From positions 1 to 30,094 of the forward strand of contig JAUXWS010000090.1 in NCBI GenBank assembly GCA_030685015.1: a stretch of DNA of 30,094 bases, given 5' to 3'. The notes beneath the pieces are model-generated. The model did not search any database. It was not told the origin of the DNA and was given only the letters and a program-made list of their open reading frames with translations. Shown here piece by piece: positions 8,749 through 14,530 of this stretch. The position numbers and the translations under genes were made by a program. This DNA comes from a bacterium (GTDB taxonomy: Bacteria > CAIWAD01). Within the stretch, counting starts at the first letter, position 1; the number at the start of each line of letters is the position of its first letter.

Positions 8749-8789
8749 CGTCATCCCAGCCCAGGGCGCAGCCCTGGGCTGGGATGACG
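8749..8789. repeat. Perfect 19-bp inverted repeat with 3-nt loop
   Basis: The left arm CGTCATCCCAGCCCAGGGC (8749-8767) is exactly complementary to 8771-8789, separated by GCA. No T-tract follows on either strand, so it is not a standard intrinsic terminator. It lies 215 nt upstream of the SUMF1 start and is followed by a simple CCGGCG-rich run (about 8811-8838). Confidence 0.85.
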
Positions 8790-9003
8790 AGAGCGCTCCA
8801 CCGGGCTGAAGGCCCGGCGCCGGCGCCGGCGCCGGCCGGTATGAACGCGGGAGGCCGGGACAACCGACGGTTTTGCCCACTTCTGTTGTTGAAGTACTTA
8901 TGAATCAATTGCCAGTGGCACTTGCTTTGCAGCATTGAGAAACCCACTCTCCCGCCAGACTTTCGTCACGCCCAGCAGATCCATTTCAATCGCCGAGGAT
9001 GGC

Positions 9004-10071
9004 ATGAAACAACTGATTCTTCTTGCCGGCGCCAGCCTGTTGCTGGCCCTCCAGGCTGCCCGGGCCGGCCAGCCCAGCGTCACCAACGTGACGGCGCAGC
9101 AACTGCCCAACAGCGAAATCATCCAGATCAGCTACGACCTGGCCGAGGACGAGGGCTTGGCCTGCTGGGTGAGCGTGCAGGTGGACCGCGACAACCTGGG
9201 TTCCTGGGCCGTGCCCGTGCACGCCCTGACGGGTGACGTGGGCCCCAATGTCCAGCCCGGCGGCGGCAAGACCATCCAGTGGAACGCCGCCCTGGACTAC
9301 GACCACAACGTGGCCAACGCCCAGGTGCGCGTCACGGCCCACAGCCTGGTGGACGGCGCGCCCCAGGACATGGTGCTGGTGCCGGCCGGCGAGTTCGTGA
9401 TGGGATCCAGCGCCGTGGGCGGCGACGCCGTGCCCGAGCACACCGTCTACCTGGACGCCTACTGGATCGACATCTACGAGGTGACCAACCGCGAATACAA
9501 GCTCTTCTGCGACGCCACCAGCCGCGCCTATCCGCCCGATCCCGGCTTCTCCGGCATGAGCGGCTACTTCCTCAACTACCCGCAGTATCCGGTGGTCAAC
9601 GTCTACTGGGCGGATGCCATGGCCTATGCAACTTGGGCGGGCAAGCGTCTGCCCACGGAGGCCGAGTGGGAGCGGGCGGCCAAAGGCAACACAGACAACC
9701 GCTTGTGGCCGTGGGGCAACGTCTTCAATGCCAACATCGGTGGGACCATCCACCACGCCAACACAAGTGTAACGGGCGATGGCTTCACTTACACTGCGCC
9801 AGATGGTAACTACCCGACAGGAACGAGCCCCGTGGGCTGCATGGATATGGCAGGCAACGTTTGGGAATGGTGCAGTGACTGGTATTCCAGCAGTTATTAC
9901 AGCAGTTCTCCCTATTTGAATCCTCAGGGTTCTGTATCCGGCACCTACCGGGTGCGCCGTGGCGGCTACTGGTCCAGCTACAGTTCGTACGCCCGTTGTG
10001 CCTACCGGAGCAGCGACACACCCACGAATCGCACCTACAACATCGGCTTCCGCTGTGCCAGGACTCTGTAG
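9004..10071 (+). CDS. Secreted SUMF1/C-type-lectin-fold protein with DGR-like variable C-terminus (copy 1)
   Basis: 355-residue secreted protein. The ATG at 9004 has GAGG 8 nt upstream and starts a signal peptide (MKQLILLAGASLLLALQAARA). Residues about 22-115 form an Ig-like beta domain common in front of SUMF1 domains in FCB and related bacteria. The formylglycine-generating-enzyme-like domain follows (VLVPAGEFVMGSS, EHTVYLDAYWIDIYEVTN, KRLPTEAEWERAAKG, WPWGN, DMAGNVWEWCSDWY, GFRCARTL). The two catalytic cysteines of true FGE are not found in the GGYW...RCAYR segment, so sulfatase activation is unlikely; the fold is probably used for ligand binding. Codons 320-354 are the putative variable region (separate entry). 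From about 9760 onward the DNA is visibly richer in A/T than the 5' part. Confidence 0.88.
   Translation: MKQLILLAGASLLLALQAARAGQPSVTNVTAQQLPNSEIIQISYDLAEDEGLACWVSVQVDRDNLGSWAVPVHALTGDVGPNVQPGGGKTIQWNAALDYDHNVANAQVRVTAHSLVDGAPQDMVLVPAGEFVMGSSAVGGDAVPEHTVYLDAYWIDIYEVTNREYKLFCDATSRAYPPDPGFSGMSGYFLNYPQYPVVNVYWADAMAYATWAGKRLPTEAEWERAAKGNTDNRLWPWGNVFNANIGGTIHHANTSVTGDGFTYTAPDGNYPTGTSPVGCMDMAGNVWEWCSDWYSSSYYSSSPYLNPQGSVSGTYRVRRGGYWSSYSSYARCAYRSSDTPTNRTYNIGFRCARTL
9961..10065 (+). other. Putative DGR variable region VR1
   Basis: Aligned codon by codon with 29712-29816 over 35 codons without gaps, it differs at 15 bases. Fourteen of these are at codon positions 1 or 2 and none is synonymous; 13 of the 15 have A in one copy. 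Many variable codons are NNC (TAC, AGC, GAC, AAC), as expected from AAC-rich templates. Bases 10042-10065 are identical in the two copies and sit where a homing-initiation (IMH-like) sequence would lie. The template repeat and reverse transcriptase are not in the window. Confidence 0.7.
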
Positions 10072-10129
10072 CCCTTGGTCCCTTGGGTTTTGGCCCTTGG
10101 GCTTGAGGCAGGGCCATTCATGGCCCTGC
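10072..10129 (+). repeat. CCCTTGG-rich tail and hairpin downstream of VR1
   Basis: Directly after the stop codon, CCCTTGG recurs at short spacing, as it also does after the second SUMF1 gene (29821-29859). It ends in a 10-bp perfect hairpin (GCAGGGCCAT at 10108-10117, loop TC, complement at 10120-10129). A-residues rather than T follow, so it is a poor terminator. A hairpin or cruciform close behind the variable region is a known feature of DGR target sites. Confidence 0.55.
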
Positions 10130-10155
10130 TGAGGAAAAAAATTTGGAGAAGGTGA

Positions 10156-10419
10156 GTGGATCAGGCCCACGATGTTCAATGTGTTGCTGTCATGGGCGCA
10201 ATGCTCTTCCTGACGGTGGACGGCAAATCCTGCGAGATCGACCTCGGGCGGCAGTCCCCGCGACGGACGGCGGCCACCCAGGCACAGCGGGAGCGCTTCG
10301 AAGTCTCGCCCAGCGGGTACTGCATCCATTGGCCGGAGCTGGATGAGGATTTGTCTATCGACGGCCTGATCGGAGTGAAGCGCCCAGCGCCGGCAGTAGA
10401 ACTGAGTGGCAAGGTCTAA
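10156..10419 (+). CDS. DUF2442-family protein, copy A
   Basis: 87-residue small protein with a GTG start (GAGAAGG upstream). The pattern matches DUF2442: a beta-rich N-terminal half (MLFLTVDGKSCEIDL), then FEVSPSGYCIHWPELDEDLSIDGLIG. The tryptophan-x(3-4)-DEDLSIDGLIG segment is the family hallmark. DUF2442 proteins usually sit next to a DUF4160 protein in toxin-antitoxin-like small-gene pairs; their function is not established. Copy A has lost that partner: a DUF4160 gene precedes only copy B (10853). It is about 85% identical at DNA level to copy B in its first 220 bases and almost identical afterwards. Confidence 0.8.
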   Translation: MDQAHDVQCVAVMGAMLFLTVDGKSCEIDLGRQSPRRTAATQAQRERFEVSPSGYCIHWPELDEDLSIDGLIGVKRPAPAVELSGKV

Positions 10420-10436
10420 GCGATGACGGTTACAGC

Positions 10437-10649
10437 GTGAACTGCCTGCATTGCCAGGGTGAGATGATGCGCGGCTCCTCGCCCTTCCACGTCGATCGCA
10501 GCGGCTGCCACGTCCTGCTGGACAGTGTTCCGGCCTGGGTCTGCACCCAGTGTGGCGAGCCCTTGTTCGAGGAGCGCGAGGTGGAGGCCCTCCAGGGCTT
10601 GATCCAAGCCGTGGAGCAGGGCAGCAAGCGAATTGCGGCGGCGAGTTGA
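10437..10649 (+). CDS. YgiT-type (MqsA N-terminal) zinc-finger protein, copy A
   Basis: 70-residue protein with two CxxC pairs: CLHC at residues 3-6 and CTQC around 37-40, the zinc-binding arrangement of YgiT/MqsA antitoxin N-termini. GEPLFEEREVEALQGLIQAVE then forms the usual C-terminal helix. The start is GTG, 17 nt after the DUF2442 stop, without a strong ribosome site. Free-standing zinc-finger proteins of this size are usually antitoxins paired with a DUF4258/RelE-like toxin, but no such toxin gene is adjacent here. This is the intact copy; its duplicate at 11384 has a frameshift. Confidence 0.8.
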   Translation: MNCLHCQGEMMRGSSPFHVDRSGCHVLLDSVPAWVCTQCGEPLFEEREVEALQGLIQAVEQGSKRIAAAS

Positions 10650-10686
10650 TGGAGGTGGAAACTGACTCAGACAGGGTGAGGGCGAC

Positions 10687-10848
10687 ATGAGCGTTCGTAA
10701 GATGATGGCACTTGTTCTGTTGCCTCTGCTGGCCCGGGCTGGTGGCGTGCACAGCGGGGATTCCAGTCCCTTCGCCCTGAACATCGGCGGCTATCCCAAC
10801 GGCGCGCGCTGGGTCAGCGGAACGGCTGCAACTGTCGTGAGCAGGTGA
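10687..10848 (+). pseudogene. Truncated 5' copy of the secreted protein at 11633
   Basis: The first 44 codons (MSVRKMMALVLLPLLARAGG onward to NGARWVS) match the gene at 11633 almost base for base, including the upstream GTGAGGGCGAC. Identity stops abruptly at 10818, after which nine unrelated codons lead to a stop. The junction falls just before the leader of the DUF4160 gene, so it marks the breakpoint of the tandem duplication. Confidence 0.8.
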
Positions 10849-10852
10849 TTCC

Positions 10853-11110
10853 ATGCCTACGGTTCTGATGATGCTGGGTTGGCGCTTCTTCTTCTACGCC
10901 AATGAAGGGGACGAACCCATGCACATCCACTGTCGCAAGGGAGATGCGGAAGCCAAGTACTGGCTGGACGTGGAGGGCTTCCAGGTCGTGGAGTCCCACG
11001 CCTACAACCTTGGCCCGGCGGACAAGCGCACCGTGCGGCGGATCATCATGGAGCACTTTGATTATCTGGTGTCCGAGTGGAACAAGTTCGAGGAGCAGAA
11101 GCGTGGATAA
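10853..11110 (+). CDS. DUF4160-family protein
   Basis: 85-residue protein recognisable as DUF4160 by its pattern: GWRFFFYANEGDEPMHIHC near the N-terminus, then AEAKYWLDVEGFQVVESHAY and a C-terminal helix ending HFDYLVSEWNKFEE. The family is small, widespread and typically paired with DUF2442, as here: the DUF2442 GTG start at 11103 overlaps its last eight bases. The pairing and patchy distribution suggest a toxin-antitoxin-like or other mobile small-gene module; biochemical function is not established. Only one copy exists although the genes downstream are duplicated. Confidence 0.85.
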   Translation: MPTVLMMLGWRFFFYANEGDEPMHIHCRKGDAEAKYWLDVEGFQVVESHAYNLGPADKRTVRRIIMEHFDYLVSEWNKFEEQKRG

Positions 11111-11366
11111 GGCACACGATGTCCAGCGGACCACCGTGGTGGGCGCAGTGCTCTTCCTGACGGTGGACGGCAAATCCTTCGAGATCGACCTCGGGCGGCA
11201 GTCCCCGCGACTGGTGGCGGCCACCCAGGAGCAGCGGGAGAGGTTCGAAGTGTCGCCCTCGGGCTATGGCATCCACTGGTCGGATCTCGATGAGGATTTG
11301 TCCATCGACGGGCTGATCGGAGTGAAGCGCCCAGCGCCGGCAGGAGAACTGAGTGGCAAGGTCTAA
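11103..11366 (+). CDS. DUF2442-family protein, copy B
   Basis: 87-residue paralogue of the protein at 10156, same length, with the hallmark SPSGYGIHWSDLDEDLSIDG. The GTG start overlaps the end of the DUF4160 gene (translational coupling), which supports these two being the original functional pair. The 5' 220 bases differ from copy A at about one base in seven, with many changes non-synonymous, whereas the 3' end and the following zinc-finger gene are nearly identical. The duplicate is therefore a mosaic. Confidence 0.82.
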   Translation: MDKAHDVQRTTVVGAVLFLTVDGKSFEIDLGRQSPRLVAATQEQRERFEVSPSGYGIHWSDLDEDLSIDGLIGVKRPAPAGELSGKV

Positions 11367-11383
11367 GCGATGACGGTCACTGC

Positions 11384-11595
11384 GTGAACTGCCTGCATTG
11401 CCAGGGTGAGATGATGCGCGGCCCTCGCCCTTCCACATCGATCGCAGCGGCTGCCACGTCCTGCTGGACAGTGTTCCGGCCTGGGTGTGCACCCAGTGTG
11501 GCGAGCCCTTGTTCGAGGAGCGCGAAGTGGAGGCTCTCCAGGGCTTGGTCCAGGCCGTGGAGCAGGGCAGCAAGCGCATCGCGGCGGCGAGTTGA
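11384..11595 (+). pseudogene. YgiT-type zinc-finger gene, copy B, frameshifted
   Basis: DNA nearly identical to 10437-10649 but with one base missing near 11424 (GCGCGGCCCTCG against GCGCGGCTCCTCG in copy A). Translation after MNCLHCQGEMMRG therefore leaves the frame and loses the second CxxC pair. In the correct frame the rest of the protein (VPAWVCTQCGEPLFEEREV and so on) is intact to the TGA at 11593-11595. It is either a recent loss of function or a sequencing error; copy A could still supply the product. Confidence 0.8.
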
Positions 11596-11632
11596 TGTAG
11601 GTGGAAAGTGACTCAGACAGGGTGAGGGCGAC

Positions 11633-12334
11633 ATGAGCGTTTGTAAGATGATGGCACTTGTTCTGTTGCCCCTGCTGGCCCGGGCTGGTGGCGTGCACAG
11701 CGGGGATTCCAGTCCCTTCGCCATCAACATTGGTGGCTATCCCAACGGCGCGCGCTGGGTCAGCGCCACGGCCGGCTTCTTCCTGGACACCTGGACACCC
11801 TGCTGCAGCCGCACAGCCAGCGGGGAAAGCAACTCCTTCAGCATCCAAAGGCCGCCCGCCCTACGTTTCCTGGCCGGCGACGTGCTGGACGCGGACAGCG
11901 GCCTGCCGGTGCCGGGCGCGCAATTGTCCTTGGCTCCCGGCAGCGGCGCTGCGGACGGCGGCCCCAACGGCTGGTTCCGTCTCGCGCCCGTGGCGCAAGG
12001 AAACAACTACCAGCTCTCCGCCCAGCATGTGGGCTATTGGCCCGCCATGGTCTCCGGCATTGATGTGGAAGAGCACCGCCCAGCCTTCCAGCGCATCTGG
12101 CTGGAACCCATCCGCCCCAGCGCGGTGACGGGCCTGCAGATCACGGCGGACAGCGTCAACGTCCATTTGAGCTGGAACCCGGTCGGGGGCGCCACGGGCT
12201 ACCGCGTGCGCGCGGCCTGGGATCAGGGTGGTTATTGGAGCCCCCAGGTGACCACCACCCAGACGGACTGGACCACGCCCTTCCTGCAAGGTGTGGAGCA
12301 GGTGCGCTTCTATCGCGTCTCATCCGTGCAGTAA
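11633..12334 (+). CDS. Secreted protein with carboxypeptidase-regulatory-like and FnIII domains
   Basis: 233-residue protein with a short signal peptide (KMMALVLLPLLARAGG). After a region without recognised fold, residues about 85-155 resemble a carboxypeptidase-regulatory/CNA-B-type beta sandwich (GDVLDADSGLPVPGAQLSL, NGWFRLAPVAQGNNYQLSAQHVGY; the segment is split here for length). Residues about 160-233 fit a fibronectin-III module (VNVHLSWNPVGGATGYRV, then RFYRVSSVQ at the end). The start has GTGAGGG upstream. Probably exported or surface-attached. Its 5' end has a truncated duplicate at 10687. How it relates to the small toxin-antitoxin-like genes ahead of it is unknown. Confidence 0.72.
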   Translation: MSVCKMMALVLLPLLARAGGVHSGDSSPFAINIGGYPNGARWVSATAGFFLDTWTPCCSRTASGESNSFSIQRPPALRFLAGDVLDADSGLPVPGAQLSLAPGSGAADGGPNGWFRLAPVAQGNNYQLSAQHVGYWPAMVSGIDVEEHRPAFQRIWLEPIRPSAVTGLQITADSVNVHLSWNPVGGATGYRVRAAWDQGGYWSPQVTTTQTDWTTPFLQGVEQVRFYRVSSVQ

Positions 12335-12598
12335 CGCGGCTGCATAGGCACACCTTAGGCGGCGCAGGTCACCAACCCCCAGTAGAACACTACCAAGCCC
12401 TGACCAAGCCCTGCTGCGCCGGCCGCGGTGGGGCTTCCTTCAGGCCGGATCCCCGATCTATTTGGATTACATCCAGAGGCGTGCCCGAGCCGATCTGGAT
12501 GGAGGCCGGGCTGCGGCGCAGAACCGATTTGCCGATTGCTTCGTCGGCAGAGGGGAGGTAGTGGGCCAGATAAATGAACCATTTCTCACGGAGAGGGC

Positions 12599-12626
12599 TT
12601 GCTTCTACAACTTTTACTGTTAATAT
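12599..12626 (+). promoter_or_regulatory. Candidate sigma-70-type promoter for hydCBA
   Basis: TTGCTT (12599-12604) and TAATAT (12621-12626) are separated by 16 bases, in the only AT-rich island between the preceding gene and hydC. The -10 box overlaps the Rex-like palindrome. Confidence 0.5.
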
Positions 12627-12634
12627 TTTAACCG
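12617..12634. promoter_or_regulatory. Putative Rex operator (NADH/NAD+ sensing)
   Basis: CTGTTAATATTTTAACCG matches the Rex consensus TTGTTAA-n4-TTAACAA in its core (TGTTAA-n4-TTAAC), an inverted repeat of five bases per arm. Rex represses fermentative and hydrogenase genes when NADH is low. Its position over the -10 box of the candidate promoter suits repression of an NADH-linked hydrogenase. A rex gene is not in the window. Confidence 0.55.
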
Positions 12635-12749
12635 TGATGTGAGGTGGCCAGGCGCGCCACCCGCGCCCGCTTCACGCAAGCGGCGCCGTGAGTCGACCCA
12701 CGCGCCCGGGCCAGTGTCACGTGCCCGGCGACGAACATAGGAGACGGTC

Positions 12750-13322
12750 ATGCTGGTATTGGAGCGCGAAGGACTGGGCCGGCAGATCGAGGAGATCTGC
12801 GCGCGCCACGGTCGCAGCCGCTCGGCCCTGCTGCCCATCCTGCAGGATCTGCAGGAGGCCCAGGGCTGGGTCTCGGATTATGCCATGCAAGAGGTGGCGC
12901 GCCACCTGGACATCCACCCTGTGGAGGTCTACAGCGTCATCACCTTCTACGCCTTCCTCAACGGCGAGAAGAAGGGGCGCTTCGTCCTGCGCCTCTGCCG
13001 CACCATCTCTTGCGACATGCGCGACAAGGATCGCGTCGCCCGCCAGCTGGAGCAGGAGCTGGGCATCCGTTTCGGCGAGACGACCCCCGACGGGCGCTTC
13101 ACCCTGGAGTGGACCAATTGCATGGGCATGTGCGACCAGGGTCCGGCCATGCTGGTCAACAAGCAGGTCTTCACGCAGATCACCCCGGAGCGCGTGCACG
13201 AGATCATCGAGGCCTGCCGCCGCATCTACGGCCTCTATCCCGAGCGCAGCGAGGACGCCGCCCTGGAATCGGCGGGGGCGATGCGGGTCGAGGCGGGCCG
13301 CGCCGCGGCCAAGGAGGCTTGA
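12750..13322 (+). CDS. hydC: [FeFe] hydrogenase subunit HydC, NuoE-like [2Fe-2S] protein
   Basis: 190-residue NuoE/HydC-type subunit, carrying a thioredoxin-fold [2Fe-2S] cluster that passes electrons between the flavin subunit and the rest of the hydrogenase. Cluster ligands are visible as C83-x4-C88 and C124-x3-C128 (TNCMGMCDQGPAM). The N-terminal helical domain is typical (ALLPILQDLQEAQGWVSDYA, then HPVEVYSVITFYAF). The ATG is preceded by AGGAGA. The C-terminus has about 25 extra low-complexity residues. It is first in the operon, with one base between its stop and the hydB start. The gene order E-F-G-like is that of HydCBA hydrogenases and of the complex I NADH module; the hydrogenase subunit at 14531 settles the identity. 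Confidence 0.92.
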   Translation: MLVLEREGLGRQIEEICARHGRSRSALLPILQDLQEAQGWVSDYAMQEVARHLDIHPVEVYSVITFYAFLNGEKKGRFVLRLCRTISCDMRDKDRVARQLEQELGIRFGETTPDGRFTLEWTNCMGMCDQGPAMLVNKQVFTQITPERVHEIIEACRRIYGLYPERSEDAALESAGAMRVEAGRAAAKEA

Positions 13323-13323
13323 G

Positions 13324-14508
13324 ATGAGCAGCAAGAACCACGCGTCCATCCTCTTCCGCGAGTCCGTCCCCAACGAGGGCCTGAAGAAGGCCGTCACCAT
13401 GAAGCGCGTGGAGATCATCACCACGGTGCGCGAATCCGGCCTCAAGGGGCGCGGCGGCGCCGGCTTCCCGACGGGCGTCAAGTGGAACTTCGCCGCCCTG
13501 GCCCAGGACGCGGTCAAGTATGTCGTCTGCAACGCCGACGAGGGCGAGCCCGGCACCTTCAAGGATCGCGTCCTGTTGACGGAGAAGGCCGACCTCGTGC
13601 TCGAGGGCATGGCCATCGCCGGCCGGGCCATCGGCGCCCGGGAGGGCATCATCTACCTGCGCGGCGAGTACGACTACCTGCGCCGCCATCTGGAGCAGGT
13701 GATCGCGCGCCGCGTGGACGCCAGGCTGCTGGGCGAGCGCATCCTGGGCACGGACGGTTTCGACTTCACCGTCACCGTCCACATGGGCGCCGGCGCCTAT
13801 GTCTGCGGCGAGGAGACGGCCCTCATCGAGTCCCTCGAGGGCCATCGCGGCGAGCCGCGCAACCGGCCGCCCTTCCCCGTCAACACGGGCTACATGGGCC
13901 ATCCCACCACCGTCAACAACGTGGAGACCCTGGCCCTGGCCGCCCGCGTCATTGCGCTGGGCGCCGAGACCTTCGCCAAGATCGGCCCCGCCAGCTCCAC
14001 TGGGACCAAGCTCTTCAGCGTCTCGGGGGACTGCCTGAAGCCGGGCGTCTACGAGATGCCCATGGGCATCACCATCGAGGAGCTGCTGCGCGAAGTGGGC
14101 GGCGAGGACGCCAAGGCCGTCCAGGTGGGCGGCGCCAGCGGCGTCTGCGTCCCGCGCAAGGGCTTCACGCGGCGCCTGGCCTTCGACGACGCCTCCACCG
14201 GCGGCTCGATCATCGTCTTCGGACCGCAGCGGGACATGCTGCGCGTGGCGAAGAACTTCATGGAGTTCTTCGACGAGGAGTCCTGCGGCCAGTGCACGCC
14301 CTGCCGCCGCGGCAACCGCGTGCTGCTGGAAGGAATCGGGAAGCTTGAGGCGGGATGCTGCTCCCTGGCCTATCTGCAGGAGCTGAAGGCCCTGGGCCAG
14401 ACCATGCAGCTGGCTTCCAAGTGCGGGTTGGGGCAGAGCAGCCCCAACGCCTTCCTGTCGATCGTGGAGCACTTCAAGGACGAGATCCTGGCCCGGCAGT
14501 CGGCCTGA
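13324..14508 (+). CDS. hydB: [FeFe] hydrogenase subunit HydB, minimal NuoF-like NADH/FMN subunit
   Basis: 394-residue NuoF-type subunit that binds NAD(H), FMN and one [4Fe-4S] cluster. The FMN/NADH site shows GRGGAGFPTG (42-51), NADEGEPGTFKDR and GAGAYVCGEETALIESLEG; the cluster ligands are C321, C324, C327 (ESCGQCTPCRRG) and C367. An SLBB domain lies between. It begins directly at the FMN domain and ends after the cluster domain. The N-terminal [2Fe-2S] thioredoxin-like domain and the C-terminal ferredoxin domain found in electron-bifurcating HydB of Thermotoga and Acetobacterium are both absent. This favours simple NADH-linked rather than bifurcating activity. It starts one base after hydC and is followed by hydA after 22 bases. 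Confidence 0.92.
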   Translation: MSSKNHASILFRESVPNEGLKKAVTMKRVEIITTVRESGLKGRGGAGFPTGVKWNFAALAQDAVKYVVCNADEGEPGTFKDRVLLTEKADLVLEGMAIAGRAIGAREGIIYLRGEYDYLRRHLEQVIARRVDARLLGERILGTDGFDFTVTVHMGAGAYVCGEETALIESLEGHRGEPRNRPPFPVNTGYMGHPTTVNNVETLALAARVIALGAETFAKIGPASSTGTKLFSVSGDCLKPGVYEMPMGITIEELLREVGGEDAKAVQVGGASGVCVPRKGFTRRLAFDDASTGGSIIVFGPQRDMLRVAKNFMEFFDEESCGQCTPCRRGNRVLLEGIGKLEAGCCSLAYLQELKALGQTMQLASKCGLGQSSPNAFLSIVEHFKDEILARQSA

Positions 14509-14530
14509 GGCCGCGCCCGTAGGAGGAACG

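Larger units (their letters stand above)
8303..9003. other. 700-base intergenic region with a strong hairpin
   Basis: I see no convincing gene on either strand; the open frames are short and have shadow-like composition. It serves as the divergent upstream region of the SRPBCC gene and the first SUMF1 gene. The stretch 8732-8838 holds a repeat-like element (separate entries). The AT-richer stretch at about 8885-8925 is the likely promoter zone of the SUMF1 gene, but I cannot define -35/-10 boxes there. Confidence 0.5.
12335..12749. other. 415-base upstream region of the hydrogenase operon
   Basis: I see no credible gene here. The GC-rich first 260 bases hold nothing I recognise; the last part contains an AT-rich island (about 12575-12640) with a candidate promoter and Rex-like operator (separate entries), leaving a leader of about 115 bases before hydC. 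Confidence 0.5.

Noticed and set aside
9004-10071. True formylglycine-generating enzyme for sulfatase activation
   Set aside because: The catalytic cysteine pair is missing from the C-terminal segment and no sulfatase gene is nearby.
12355-12582. Short minus-strand frame between the secreted gene and hydC
   Set aside because: It has no ribosome site, no hydrophobic or motif pattern and a proline/glycine-rich shadow composition.
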